A stretch of DNA of 64,000 nt from Heyndrickxia vini (GCF_016772275.1 NZ_CP065425.1:4084001-4148000), one strand, 5' to 3'. Positions 44,437-53,420 are shown, numbered from the stretch's first letter. The notes: a model not told the origin generated them from the sequence alone. Translations and numbers: made by a program.

Positions 44437-44476
44437 GACGGAGCTTACTTGAGTCTTCATTTTTATTTTTTATTTT
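44425..44476. terminator. Terminator of aroK, overlapping its last codons
   Basis: AAGACTCAA (44425-44433) pairs with TTGAGTCTT (44449-44457), followed by a long T-rich tract on the + strand that also covers the end of the convergent channel gene. Confidence 0.8.
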
Positions 44477-44792
44477 TGCTGCTAAGAATTCCACGCCCAA
44501 TTCGAACAATCAATCCGAAGAAAAGACCAATTCCTGCTAATATATAAACCATAGTAAAAATCTTTCCAAAATCGGTTTGCGGTACAAAGTCCGGATGCCC
44601 AATTGTACTTAAAGTGACAAAGCAAAAATACAATGCATCAAGAACCGATAGCCCTTCTACCTTTGTATAAAAAATTGTACCCGATAATAGCATCACAACA
44701 ATTAATACAAAGATGACTTGGAATTCTTTCTCTTTAAAGGAATGAAATAGTCCATGAAAAAGTCGTTTTAACGTGAGGATAAATGATACCAA
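44463..44792 (-). CDS. Two-helix cation channel, NaK-like, with filter TIGHPDF
   Basis: This 109-residue pore-loop channel subunit would form tetramers. TM1 is about 25-43, the pore helix 50-62, the filter 63-69 and TM2 78-98. The sequence around the filter, SVLDALYFCFVTLSTIGHPD then FVPQTDFGKIFT, lines up with the B. cereus NaK channel (TVGDGN then FSPQTDFGKIFT), even to residue number. Canonical K+ channels have TVGYGD. Here Tyr/Asp is His66 and the second filter Gly is Pro67, so selectivity cannot be assumed. The start is TTG, 7 bases after AGGAGG. It has no RCK or cyclic-nucleotide domain. Confidence 0.85.
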   Translation of the reverse strand: MVSFILTLKRLFHGLFHSFKEKEFQVIFVLIVVMLLSGTIFYTKVEGLSVLDALYFCFVTLSTIGHPDFVPQTDFGKIFTMVYILAGIGLFFGLIVRIGRGILSSKNKK

Positions 44793-45079
44793 GAAACTGC
44801 CTCCTAGCTAGTTTAGTTTGATAACAATTAATTATAGAGAAATGTTGTAGGGAGTTAAATGATAGTATCTACTTTTATGGCTAAATTATTGGATGATGTT
44901 CCGATTATAAAGATTGTTGATTTTAATTATAATGGGTAACTTTCACTGGCAACATCTTCAGGTATAGTTGGGCTGAGTCATCACTAAGATCCCCCTCAAC
45001 GCATATAAAAGAAATTTACTTGGTTTTATTAAAACATAAGAAGTCTTATCCCTAATTGAGTAACTAGTAATATTTAACA

Positions 45080-45302
45080 TAAACGGAGGTTTTCCGGTTA
45101 TACTGCGGAATAGAGCTCGGTTTTGGGGATTTAGGCGGAAATTTTCCGATTAAGCAAAGCAAAATTGCTCATTTTTGCGTTTTTCGAGTCAATAGTCGGA
45201 AACCTTCCGGCTATTTTAGGTACATTTCAGTGCTATTTCCTCAATAGGGGGAATTTCTCCGCTTATTTATCAAACTCGTTTTATCATCTATTTCACTTGT
45301 GA
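45080..45302 (-). repeat. Interspersed repeat family 1, copy B
   Basis: This is the inverted homologue of 17520-17740 (shared blocks listed there). The gap 44793-45412 otherwise holds only a doubtful 26-codon ORF (44859-44939, + strand, with GGGAG 4 bases before its ATG) and a terminator at its right end. Confidence 0.75.
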
Positions 45303-45310
45303 TTCCCGAG

Positions 45311-45349
45311 AAAAAAAGGCTTAGAGAAATTACATCTCTAAGTCTTTTT
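45311..45349 (-). terminator. Terminator of the amino-acid ABC transporter operon
   Basis: On the minus strand AAAGACTTAGAGA pairs with TCTCTAAGCCTTT, followed by T residues. Confidence 0.85.
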
Positions 45350-45412
45350 GACTGTGAAGTATGCTTTGAAGTTTATGTGAATTGATCCGTGATTTGATTG
45401 TAGGACCCTCTC

Positions 45413-46135
45413 TTATAAAACCTTCCCCAAAAACGCCTTCGTCCGTTCATTCTGTGGATGTTCGAAAAGTTCTTGAGGGGTATTTTCTTCGACGATGTAT
45501 CCTCCGTCCATAAAGATGACTCGGTCGCCAACTTCTTTGGCAAATCCCATTTCATGGGTGACGACTACCATCGTCATTCCTTCTTGTGCGAGCTGTTTCA
45601 TGACTTCTAGCACTTCACCGACCATTTCAGGATCAAGGGCGGATGTTGGTTCATCAAATAACATGATTTTTGGTTCCATTGCTAATGCTCTAGAAATCGC
45701 AACACGCTGCTTTTGACCGCCTGATAGTGAATCAGGATAAACATTGGCTTTATCAGCTAATCCAACCTTCTTCAAAAGCTCCATCGCTTTTGTTTTCGCT
45801 TTTTCCTTTCCCCATTTTCTCACCATCATTGGTGCCAACATAATATTTTCTAAAACTGTTTTATGCGGGAATAGATTAAATTGCTGGAAAACCATACCGA
45901 CTTCCGTTCGAATATCATTGATATTTATTTTTTTATCCGTAATATCCGTTCCTTCTATATATACATGGCCATCTGTGATTGACTCCAGTAAATTTAAACA
46001 ACGGAGAAAAGTTGATTTACCGGACCCCGATGGACCAATCACAACAACTACCTCTTGAGGTTTGATTTCAATATTTATATCTTTCAATACTTCCGTCTGA
46101 CCGAAGGATTTTTTTAAGCCTGTCACAGAGATCAT
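45413..46135 (-). CDS. Polar amino acid ABC transporter ATP-binding protein (GlnQ-like)
   Basis: This 240-residue ATPase carries Walker [16 protein letters not shown] near residue 34. The Q-loop is [20 protein letters not shown], the signature [17 protein letters not shown], Walker [21 protein letters not shown] and the H-loop [20 protein letters not shown], all typical of polar amino acid uptake. The ATG at 46135 overlaps the permease stop as ATGA; a longer upstream frame was rejected. It works with the permease and binding protein encoded upstream. The solute is probably glutamine, arginine or cystine class, unresolved. Confidence 0.92.
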   Translation of the reverse strand: MISVTGLKKSFGQTEVLKDINIEIKPQEVVVVIGPSGSGKSTFLRCLNLLESITDGHVYIEGTDITDKKININDIRTEVGMVFQQFNLFPHKTVLENIMLAPMMVRKWGKEKAKTKAMELLKKVGLADKANVYPDSLSGGQKQRVAISRALAMEPKIMLFDEPTSALDPEMVGEVLEVMKQLAQEGMTMVVVTHEMGFAKEVGDRVIFMDGGYIVEENTPQELFEHPQNERTKAFLGKVL

Positions 46136-46785
46136 TCTTTTGCAAACCTTCTCTCTAAATATTGGATTAAATAGGTTAATGATAGGGTGAGAATAAGATA
46201 AATGATAGCAATTGTAATATACGGCTCCCAAACCCTCATATAAGCACCTTGTGCTGCTCGTCCCCAGTACAGCAGTTCCGGAGCAGCAATGATGGCAGCT
46301 AAAGAAGATTCCTTTAATAGTACGATAAATTCATTGCCAAGCGGCGGGATCATTCGTTTAAATGCCTGTGGCAGAATGACCTTTTTCATTGCTTGAGCAT
46401 GACTCATTCCTAGTGAACGCGCCGCTTCCATTTGACCTTTATCAATTGATTGGATACCAGCCCGGAAGATTTCTGCAATATAAGCCGCCGAGTTGAGTGA
46501 TAAGGCAACAATTGCTGAAAGGATTGGGTTTACCGGCTTCATAAACATTGGCATAACACCAAAATGAATAATTAAGATTTGCACAAATAAAGGTGTCCCT
46601 CGAAAAATATTAATATACCATATAAACGGAAAACGTATTAACTTCTTTGACATTTTTCCCATACCGATAAACAATCCGAGAATTAACCCTAAGATTGTTC
46701 CAGCTAGAGAGAGACCAATCGTAAGTAATGTTCCTTTTAAGAAGAATGGTAAATACTCTTTTACTATATCAAATTGAAAGTCCAT
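46132..46785 (-). CDS. Polar amino acid ABC transporter permease
   Basis: This 217-residue HisM/GlnP-type permease has about five membrane segments. The N-terminal family pattern is [20 protein letters not shown], and the EAA loop is [36 protein letters not shown] is the polar-amino-acid permease hallmark. It overlaps the ATPase gene by 4 bases. The binding-protein gene lies 383 bases upstream, with a hairpin and a dispersed repeat in the gap, so the operon has been split by a repeat. Confidence 0.92.
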   Translation of the reverse strand: MDFQFDIVKEYLPFFLKGTLLTIGLSLAGTILGLILGLFIGMGKMSKKLIRFPFIWYINIFRGTPLFVQILIIHFGVMPMFMKPVNPILSAIVALSLNSAAYIAEIFRAGIQSIDKGQMEAARSLGMSHAQAMKKVILPQAFKRMIPPLGNEFIVLLKESSLAAIIAAPELLYWGRAAQGAYMRVWEPYITIAIIYLILTLSLTYLIQYLERRFAKE

Positions 46786-46804
46786 CGTCTTTCTCCTTTA
46801 GGCT

Positions 46805-46843
46805 AAAAGAGGCAGACTAAATTTTTAGTCCCACCTCTTTTTG
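46805..46843 (-). terminator. Imperfect hairpin between binding-protein and permease genes
   Basis: On the minus strand AAAAAGAGGTGGGACTAAA faces TTTAGTCTGCCTCTTTT with a short internal mismatch. It could attenuate transcription from the binding-protein gene into permease and ATPase. Confidence 0.45.
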
Positions 46844-46909
46844 TTTTTTTATTGGCTTTTTGCGTAAAGATTGTTGTTCTTGGGAACATAGACCGTTACT
46901 TTCCGCTAC

Positions 46910-47007
46910 AGGAACCTGCTTTTTCGCGGTGAGAAGTCGAGCCTCCTCGGCGCTTACGCCTGTGGGGTCTCGACCTTTCCTCTATATCCCGCAGGAGTCA
47001 GGTTCCT
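46910..47007. repeat. Interspersed repeat family 3, copy B, inside an ABC operon
   Basis: The arms AGGAACCTG (46910-46918) and CAGGTTCCT (46999-47007) enclose the same core as 24735-24851: GAGCCTCCTCGG, TGGGGTCTC and CCCGCAGGAGTC. The arm sequences differ entirely between copies but remain self-complementary. Confidence 0.8.
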
Positions 47008-47168
47008 TTCGCTCCAATCCACTCTGCGCTTTCATATTTGTTAAATACAACGATCTAGTGAATTTCTTTTCGCAATTTTTCCCACTTAAGGTCCGTTAAA
47101 AAAACTGATTGAAGCGGAAATCACCTTTATACTGACCAATAGCAACAAAGTTTGCGAAAATGGCCTTT

Positions 47169-47978
47169 TTATTTTTGAGCTGATTTTAAAGTATCGATAT
47201 CCGGTTCTACTCCAAACCACTTTTTATAGATATCCGTGTATGTTCCGTTGTCTAGCACTTTATTTAAAGCTTTATCGAACTTCGACTTCAATTCGCTTCC
47301 TTTTGGAAGTAGAATTCCATAATACTCAGAAGAGAAATTTGTCTTATCATCAATTGTCTTCACTTCTTTATCGGGGTTCTTTTTCACATATTCATTTGCT
47401 ACAGCATTATCTGTCACAACCGCATCAACATCGCCATTTTCTAATGCCATGAAAGCCATTGCGGACGTTTCGTATTTTAAAATATTTTTGTTGTTTTCAC
47501 CGAACAATTTTTCACTTGAGATTTGGCCGGTCGTTCCATTTTGAACACCGATTTTTTTACCTTTTAAATCCTTGGCATTTGTTACAGTTGAACTTTCGTT
47601 TACCACGATCATGTTGATAGATTCAAAATACGGAAGGGAGAAATCATATGACTTTTTTCTTTTATCGTTGATCGTTACACCGGCCATTCCTACATCAATA
47701 CTTTCATCTTTAACTCCAGCCAGCATTGCGTCCCAGCCCGTGTTTTTAATATCCACCTTATATCCGGCTTCTTTGGCCACTGCATTTAGAAGGTCAACAT
47801 CAAATCCATCTACTTTGCCCTTTTTCATAAATTCAAATGGAGCAAATGTTGCTTCAGTACCGACACTTAATGTTTTTTCCCCAGAGCTTGTACCATTTGA
47901 ACTTTTTCCACAGGCAGAAAGAATTAATATACAACTTACTACTACAAATAATGCTATTTTACCGTTCCACTTATTCAT
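47169..47978 (-). CDS. Amino acid ABC transporter substrate-binding lipoprotein
   Basis: This 269-residue extracellular solute-binding protein of family 3 has a lipoprotein signal with lipobox LSAC (C23). Landmarks are LSVGTEATFAPFEF, GKVDGFDVDLLNAVAKEAG, DVGMAGVTINDKRKKSYDFS, LKGKKIGVQNGTTGQ and ENGDVDAVVTDNAVANEY. The acidic aspartate in GFDVD and the arginine in the DKRKKSYDFS region mark it as a polar amino acid binder. It feeds the permease and ATPase downstream. A repeat and hairpin in the gap allow the binding protein to be made in excess, as is usual. Confidence 0.92.
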   Translation of the reverse strand: MNKWNGKIALFVVVSCILILSACGKSSNGTSSGEKTLSVGTEATFAPFEFMKKGKVDGFDVDLLNAVAKEAGYKVDIKNTGWDAMLAGVKDESIDVGMAGVTINDKRKKSYDFSLPYFESINMIVVNESSTVTNAKDLKGKKIGVQNGTTGQISSEKLFGENNKNILKYETSAMAFMALENGDVDAVVTDNAVANEYVKKNPDKEVKTIDDKTNFSSEYYGILLPKGSELKSKFDKALNKVLDNGTYTDIYKKWFGVEPDIDTLKSAQK

Positions 47979-48150
47979 ATTTATTCACTCATTTCTATTT
48001 TTATTTATCTGTTACTAAAGATATTAAACTGAAAGTCTACATTTTTCAATACTATATTTTTATTTTTATTAAATTTTATTTCCCCATCGTGTATAAATCA
48101 TGCATAATCATTAACAAAGCCAATGGACCCTTTGCCCCTCCTAAAGACGC

Positions 48151-48181
48151 AAAAAAGCCACAGTCAATACGACCATGGCTT
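48151..48181 (-). terminator. Terminator of the small lipoprotein gene
   Basis: On the minus strand AAGCCATGGTC faces GACTGTGGCTT (one mismatch plus G-U), followed by T5. Confidence 0.7.
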
Positions 48182-48218
48182 GCCTCTAACTATCTATAAC
48201 AGCTTGTTAACCATTATG

Positions 48219-48572
48219 TTATTCCTTATATTTCCCATTACTATTGATTTTTACGTATCCATTATCAGTCTTAACTGCTAAAGAATCATGTTGGTCCACT
48301 TCTTTGATTGAATATAGTAATGTTCCTCTTTTGAATTTATTAGAAAACGTTTTGTTTTTATTAACATTAGTTTCATTATCCAAGTAAGTCTGAATTTCTC
48401 CAACCTTCTTTTCAATATCGGATTCTCTCACTTTTTCATCTGAAATAATATAATTGTATCCTTCCCAAACTACAAATGCATACTTCCAATCTTTATTTGA
48501 GGTTTCTCCATTACTGCATGAGGCAATAATCACTAACAAAAAGAGGAAAAGTAAATATAATGGTTTTTTCAT
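48219..48572 (-). CDS. Small lipoprotein of unknown function
   Basis: This protein of about 117 residues has a clear lipoprotein signal (LLFLFLLVIIASC, C19). The mature part is hydrophilic and beta-rich in appearance: KDWKYAFVVWEGYNYIIS, then GTLLYSIKEVDQHD. I do not recognise a family. AGGAGG lies 8 bases before the ATG; an earlier in-frame ATG at 48620 has no ribosome site. It lies 40 bases downstream of the ABC-F gene on the same strand, so it may share its transcript. No functional link is evident. Confidence 0.75.
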   Translation of the reverse strand: MKKPLYLLFLFLLVIIASCSNGETSNKDWKYAFVVWEGYNYIISDEKVRESDIEKKVGEIQTYLDNETNVNKNKTFSNKFKRGTLLYSIKEVDQHDSLAVKTDNGYVKINSNGKYKE

Positions 48573-48612
48573 CGGATAAACCTCCTCAAAGTAGGAACGA
48601 GTTTTAGTCTCA

Positions 48613-50406
48613 CTATTCAAGCTCTACAATCTTCCGTTTAAGCTCTTTTAATTTCTTTTCATACACTTTCTTTTGTTGTTCATCATCCGGAATTTCTTCA
48701 GCAATGAGATTGGCAAGCTGGAGTTCGAGTATGCTCCGTTCATTTTGTATTTTTTGAAGCTCGCTTGACATATGTGTATTCTCCATCCACTCATCGTAGG
48801 TGCCGGGATAGTCGAAAACATTGCCATCCTCAAGTGAAATGATTCGATTCGCCACTTTTCTTAGCAAAAAGGAGTCATGTGAAACCATGATGACAGCTCC
48901 CGGATACATCTCTAAGGCATCTTCAATTCGTTCTCTTGTCTCAATATCTAAATAATTGGTCGGTTCATCAAATACGAGTAAATTTGCGTGGGAAAAATAT
49001 AACTTCACGAATGCCACTCGACACTTTTCACCCATGCTCAAATCTTTTACCTTTTTGAATACATCTTCACGACGGAATAGGAAACAGGCTAGTATTGTTC
49101 TTGCTTCTGTTTGGGTCATATTCGGCAGAGTTAAAATTTGTTCTAAAATTGTTTCTTCATAATTTAAACTTTCTAATTCCTGCATGAAATAGCCTATACG
49201 TACTTGTGGATTTTGAGATATCTTTCCAAAGCTTGGTTCCAACTTGCCTGTTAACAACTTTAATAAAGTGGTTTTCCCTGTACCGTTCTTTCCTACTATC
49301 GCAACTCGATCACCCCGCTTAACTTCTAACGAAAGCTGCTTGAAAAGTGATTTTTCGGGAGGGTAGGAGAACGATACATCTGTCAAAGCTACCATCGTTC
49401 GGCTTGAAAACTCTTCAGTATCAATATGGTAATTGATATTTTTCGAATCAGCCGGTTTTTCTATTCGATTATTTTCTAAACGTTCGAGCGCCTTTTCTTT
49501 TGCCTTTAATCTTGTCATATTTTTATTTGCCTTTTTCTTTGCAAACGGGTCACGTTCACTTGCGGCAGCATGGGCTTTATCAAACCACTGTCTGTACTGG
49601 TTCACCGCTTCAGCAAGCTTCTTTCTCTCCGTCTCTTGCTTTTGATATTGGGATTCTAATGTTTTTTGTTCGAGTTGCTTTTGATCATAATAGAATGAAT
49701 AGCCACCCTGATATTTCCTTGTTCCTTTACCCGTCAGCTCATAGGTTGTCGTCGCTACTTTATCGATAAAATCTCGTTCGTGTGAAGTGAATAGCACAGC
49801 ACCTTTAAATTGGGTTAACCATTGAACCAACCAATCAATCGATTCCGAATCCAAATGATTCGTGGGCTCATCTAATATCAACAATCTTGGTTCCTTTATC
49901 ATTACTTTCGCAAGTTTTGCCCTCGTCTTTTGTCCACCGCTTAAGTTATTAAACGGCTGGGACCATAGCTCCTCCGCTAAACCAACTTTTAAAAGCTGCC
50001 GTTCGACGGTTGCTTCCCAAGCGTACCCATTCAAATCAATATATTGTTGAAGTACCTCCATATAGTCATCTGTAAAATTAATTTGATCTTCAGCCTGTTT
50101 TATTTTATTTTTCAACTGAAAAAGAAGTTGATTTTCCATCTCGACAAATTCTTTTGCTGTTCGTTCCTCCGTTTCAATGGATTCTTGATCCATCCACCCA
50201 ACTTCATCTTTTTTTATTTTTAATTGGATCGTACCTTTAGTAATAGGTAATTCCCCCAACATACTTTTAATAAAAGTTGTTTTTCCCACTCCGTTATTCC
50301 CGATTAATGCAATTCGATCACCGTCACCAATTTCAATCGATGCATTTTCAAATAACACGTTCCCAGTTATTTCAACTGTTACATCTTCCGCTCTTAATAA
50401 AAACAT
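48613..50406 (-). CDS. ABC-F family ATPase (ribosome-protection type)
   Basis: This cytoplasmic protein of about 597 residues has two ABC domains and no membrane segments. Domain 1 has Walker A GNNGVGKTT near 36-44 and signature LSGGQKTRAKLAKVM. Domain 2 has GKNGTGKTTLLKLL and LSMGEKCRVAFVKLYF. The long charged interdomain linker (QLEQKTLESQYQKQETERKK and onward) is the part that reaches the peptidyl-transferase centre in ABC-F proteins. A coiled C-terminal tail follows. ABC-F proteins act on stalled or antibiotic-bound ribosomes. The attenuator leader upstream resembles those of antibiotic-induced members such as VmlR and VgaA, suggesting inducibility. Spectrum unknown. The start is taken at MFLLRAEDV. 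Confidence 0.88.
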   Translation of the reverse strand: MFLLRAEDVTVEITGNVLFENASIEIGDGDRIALIGNNGVGKTTFIKSMLGELPITKGTIQLKIKKDEVGWMDQESIETEERTAKEFVEMENQLLFQLKNKIKQAEDQINFTDDYMEVLQQYIDLNGYAWEATVERQLLKVGLAEELWSQPFNNLSGGQKTRAKLAKVMIKEPRLLILDEPTNHLDSESIDWLVQWLTQFKGAVLFTSHERDFIDKVATTTYELTGKGTRKYQGGYSFYYDQKQLEQKTLESQYQKQETERKKLAEAVNQYRQWFDKAHAAASERDPFAKKKANKNMTRLKAKEKALERLENNRIEKPADSKNINYHIDTEEFSSRTMVALTDVSFSYPPEKSLFKQLSLEVKRGDRVAIVGKNGTGKTTLLKLLTGKLEPSFGKISQNPQVRIGYFMQELESLNYEETILEQILTLPNMTQTEARTILACFLFRREDVFKKVKDLSMGEKCRVAFVKLYFSHANLLVFDEPTNYLDIETRERIEDALEMYPGAVIMVSHDSFLLRKVANRIISLEDGNVFDYPGTYDEWMENTHMSSELQKIQNERSILELQLANLIAEEIPDDEQQKKVYEKKLKELKRKIVELE

Positions 50407-50440
50407 ACACAGCCACCACCGTTCTATTTTTTTGGATAAA

Positions 50441-50711
50441 AAAAGCACAGGCATCTGCCTGTGTTAAGTTTGTGATGGTGTGAAAAACTTGGAGAACACA
50501 AAAAAGCTGTAGTTCCCCTTTAAAATCCGTACAATATTAAAGCTAGTATCAAAAATAGACATAATTATCCCATCACTCTGACAACAGGCAGAGCCACTTT
50601 TTCGTATAAAATTTATTAGCGAAAAAAGTGTAAAGAAATCATAATGTCTAAATTCGATACCTCCTTTAAAGTAGTTACTATTACTATACTCAATTTTACG
50701 GAAAGTTACAA
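50441..50711 (-). promoter_or_regulatory. Promoter and transcription-attenuation leader of the ABC-F gene
   Basis: On the minus strand TTGTAA (50711-50706), a 17-bp spacer and TATAGT (50688-50683) form a promoter. AAAGGAGG (50667-50660) and an 8-codon ORF follow. Then TCTGCCTGT (50592-50584) can pair with ACAGGCAGA (50462-50454), the 5' arm of a terminator whose stem CACAGGCA/TGCCTGTG (50463-50446) is followed by T7. CTCTG...CAGAG next to the upstream arm offers a competing hairpin. This is the architecture of ribosome-mediated attenuation. Confidence 0.75.
50616..50642 (-). CDS. Putative 8-residue leader peptide MISLHFFR
   Basis: ATG to TAA encodes MISLHFFR, starting 17 bases after a strong AAAGGAGG. 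That spacing is longer than ideal, so the exact start is uncertain. It lies directly before the antiterminator arm. A ribosome stalled here could free the downstream helix and allow transcription of the ABC-F gene. Confidence 0.45.
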   Translation of the reverse strand: MISLHFFR

Positions 50712-50767
50712 CCGGTTAAAATGGCCAGATTTACGAAGAAACGATACAAACTTTATCTGAGTTTAGC

Positions 50768-50947
50768 TGACACACATTCCGCTATCTGTGACAAAATTGG
50801 GTATTACCTTATGTTTGCGGACATAGGTTCCGTTGATATGAACAAAACTGGGATTTCCCTATGTTTTTTCGTAAATAGCGTACGCTGTGTCCGCTTAGCC
50901 CTTATTTTACGTTCATTTACTAAAAATAACGGAATCATTGTCCACTT
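50768..50947 (+). repeat. Interspersed repeat family 2, copy B, reaching the stop codon of the next gene
   Basis: This is homologous (inverted) to 20159-20342. Two imperfect tandem halves of about 50 bp are seen, each starting TTCCG and containing ACAAAAYTGGG and TATGTTT. The right end covers the last four codons and stop of the permease gene at 50935. Confidence 0.75.
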
Positions 50948-52365
50948 AAGATCGTTTCTGGATCAATCTTTGTTTCTTTTTGGCGTGGCTTCCTCATAAT
51001 CAATGGATATAAAATTAACCCTACTACAAATAATCCAATTCCTAATAAAAATGTCATCATATCGGCTGTTCCTGTTTTGATAACCCAAAGAGAGTAAATA
51101 AGGGCAAGTACAGTGATCATTCCATCCTTAATTCGCGATCCTTTAATCACATCATATGTTTCTCCAGTTAATACGAGCTTTAATTGATAAATCGCCGAGA
51201 CTAAATATGGGATAAGATACGCTAATGTCGCGACAACCATTGCAAAATTATACGCTTGTGTGACCGTTCCTGAAATTGTTGAGAATAAGAATATTTGGGT
51301 CATAACATTTGTTAGTGTTAACGAATTTCTTGGGCTTCCTGCCTTGTTTGTTTTTGCAAAAAACGCTGGAAATAATCCTACTTTTGCAGCTTGATAAGGC
51401 ACTTCGGAACTAACGACAATCCAACCGACTGTTGAGCCGAATAATGAAATAAGGGCTAAAATGGCAAGAATAATGGGCCCTTTATTACCAACAACTACTC
51501 CTAATGCATCTACTAACGGTTTGGAAGAATCCTTTAAAACATCCTGTGGCAATGCACCCATTGTTAATAAGGTAATTCCAATATAGATCACTAATGAAAT
51601 TAATAATCCGATAATCGTTGCTTTTTTCACATCTCCTTGTGATTTGGCACGATTGGAAAGCATTACTGCAGATTCTATTCCTATAAACGCCCAAAGTGTA
51701 GCAATTGCAGCAGAATTTACTTGTCCGCCTAACGAAAAGGACTTACCAGTTGCATCAACAAATTCCTTTGCATTTCCTAGATTGGCTTTATCAAAAATAA
51801 AAATCGTAGCGACAATAAATAACCCGAAACCAATGACTTTAGCAACCGTAGCCATTAAATTCATTTTCCCAGCACTATTAAAACTTTTGGAAAGAATAAG
51901 TTGGATTCCCCAAAGCATGATGGAACAAATAATAAATGTAATTGTTTTACCCATCTCTAACTGAAATGAGCCGATTGAAACTAAGACTTTGTTACTTTGC
52001 ATAATCGGGAAAAAGGTTGTTAAATACCCCGCAAATGAAATGATTACTGAAGCAGTTGCCGCCCAGTTTGCTGCCCAATATCCCCATGCCATGCTATATC
52101 CAGCAACTTTTCCGGTCTTCGGAGATGAGAATAAATTTTGCGCGTAGCTTTGTGGGCCGGCCTTTAAATTCGGTTTGCGAATGGCTAAATTCCCGAATAC
52201 AAGGGCAATCATAAATACCCCTAATCCTGTTGCAACCCATGCCAACGTTGAACCTAAAGGGCTAGACACTTGTGCTAAATTGGCAGGTAGCATAAATATC
52301 CCGCCGCCAACCATATTTCCGACTACGAAAGTAATTAAAATCAAAAGTCCCCATTTATTATTCAT
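50935..52365 (-). CDS. APC family amino acid permease/antiporter (YvsH/ArcD-like)
   Basis: This 476-residue transporter has about twelve membrane segments. The APC signature is VVGNMVGGGIFMLPANLAQ in TM1; GPQSYAQNLF and ATLWAFIGIESAVMLSNRAK in TM6 are typical of the basic amino acid/polyamine antiporter group (ArcD, LysP-like antiporters). It probably exchanges arginine or lysine with ornithine or similar compounds, but specificity is not shown. AGGTGAGG precedes the ATG. The C-terminal codons (LSGQ and stop) fall in the end of a dispersed repeat. Confidence 0.88.
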   Translation of the reverse strand: MNNKWGLLILITFVVGNMVGGGIFMLPANLAQVSSPLGSTLAWVATGLGVFMIALVFGNLAIRKPNLKAGPQSYAQNLFSSPKTGKVAGYSMAWGYWAANWAATASVIISFAGYLTTFFPIMQSNKVLVSIGSFQLEMGKTITFIICSIMLWGIQLILSKSFNSAGKMNLMATVAKVIGFGLFIVATIFIFDKANLGNAKEFVDATGKSFSLGGQVNSAAIATLWAFIGIESAVMLSNRAKSQGDVKKATIIGLLISLVIYIGITLLTMGALPQDVLKDSSKPLVDALGVVVGNKGPIILAILALISLFGSTVGWIVVSSEVPYQAAKVGLFPAFFAKTNKAGSPRNSLTLTNVMTQIFLFSTISGTVTQAYNFAMVVATLAYLIPYLVSAIYQLKLVLTGETYDVIKGSRIKDGMITVLALIYSLWVIKTGTADMMTFLLGIGLFVVGLILYPLIMRKPRQKETKIDPETILSGQ

Positions 52366-52562
52366 GATGCCTCACCTTTCTATCTGAAAATCTATTAAAC
52401 ACGTTTCTTTTTAATATGTTTTTATTCTATACCAGTCCTTTATTTTAGTAAAGTGGTAAATAGATGAAGTGATAAAGTTTAGGAAATAAAAAGATTCAAA
52501 TTATTTAATAGATAAGATTGTTATAATGAACAAGGATATTTTTTATAAGAGGAGTTGATCGA

Positions 52563-53396
52563 ATGGAAAAGGTTAAGGTAATGGTATTCGATTTAGATGG
52601 AACACTTTACGAGGATACCCATCATTTTGATTATTACGCTAATAAATTATGTGAAAAGTTAGGTATAGAAAAACAGGAGCTATTTAAAAAAGATTACGAA
52701 GCAATATTAACCGGGGAACATGCGTTAAAAATGGGCACGGTATTTGATGCAGATCATGATTTGATCTTAACTCATGAAAACGGTCAGGTTCTCCAGGCAC
52801 ACACATGGGATGGTGAACCACTTTCAAAACATGAAGTAGGCAAGCTTTATCCCAAAGAGCTACAATTCAATTTCCACTCAATGTTAAGCATCGGAGATTT
52901 ATGGTGGGTTCCTGCAGCTATTGCTAGGCATTACGGAATTGATAATGAGTCCGCTGGTCTATCTTTTCTGGAAACGCGACAATACATGATGACTCCTGAA
53001 TTTCAAATGAAAGTAGTTCCCGGTTTTAAGGAAATACTACAGCGATTATCAAATAGTAAAAAACTTGTTCTCCTGACAAACTCACCGAAGCGCGATAGTG
53101 AAGTTTTACTAAAAAAACTAGGATTTGATAATCTTTTCGATATGTTAATTTTTGATGGTAAAAAGCCCCTTCAAACGAGAGATCATTTAACGGGAATTAA
53201 GGAGAATTATCAGGTTGAATATCATGAAATTCTATGTGTTGGTGATAATATGATGAATGAAATTTTTCCGGCTAAACAATTAGGCTGTCAGACGATTTTG
53301 ATTGACCCGCACAACATTAGCCGAGAAGTGGGCGCTGATCATATTGTTCCTCGCTTATCAATGTTAGTAGACACATTAATAACTTTTGAACAGTAA
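52563..53396 (+). CDS. HAD family hydrolase
   Basis: This 277-residue HAD-superfamily phosphatase has motif I VMVFDLDGTLYED (nucleophile D10, D12), motif II VLLTNSPKRDSEV, a conserved Lys near GKKPLQTRD, and motif IV ILCVGDNMMNEIFPAKQLG. The cap is helical and large (about 20-150, with DLWWVPAAIARHYGID). The closest groups are pyrimidine-nucleotidase-like or YjjG-like HADs. The substrate is unknown. AGGAG lies upstream of the ATG. It is monocistronic with a terminator. Confidence 0.85.
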   Translation: MEKVKVMVFDLDGTLYEDTHHFDYYANKLCEKLGIEKQELFKKDYEAILTGEHALKMGTVFDADHDLILTHENGQVLQAHTWDGEPLSKHEVGKLYPKELQFNFHSMLSIGDLWWVPAAIARHYGIDNESAGLSFLETRQYMMTPEFQMKVVPGFKEILQRLSNSKKLVLLTNSPKRDSEVLLKKLGFDNLFDMLIFDGKKPLQTRDHLTGIKENYQVEYHEILCVGDNMMNEIFPAKQLGCQTILIDPHNISREVGADHIVPRLSMLVDTLITFEQ

Positions 53397-53420
53397 GACC
53401 CCTCTTGTAGAGAGGTCTTA
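53394..53420. terminator. Terminator of HAD hydrolase gene
   Basis: TAAGACCCCTCT faces AGAGAGGTCTTA with a single offset base. It overlaps the stop codon. Confidence 0.65.

Noticed and set aside
44859-44939. 26-codon ORF MIVSTFMAKLLDDV... with GGGAG upstream
   Set aside because: The ribosome-site spacing (4 bases) is short and nothing supports conservation. Left as a note in the intergenic description.
47572-48018. 148-codon ORF opposite the amino acid binding protein
   Set aside because: Antisense shadow of a clear lipoprotein gene.
48090-48104. ARG-box-like sequence upstream of the amino acid ABC operon
   Set aside because: TGTATAAATCATGCA has partial dyad symmetry, but the match to known ArgR boxes is not better than chance in this base composition.
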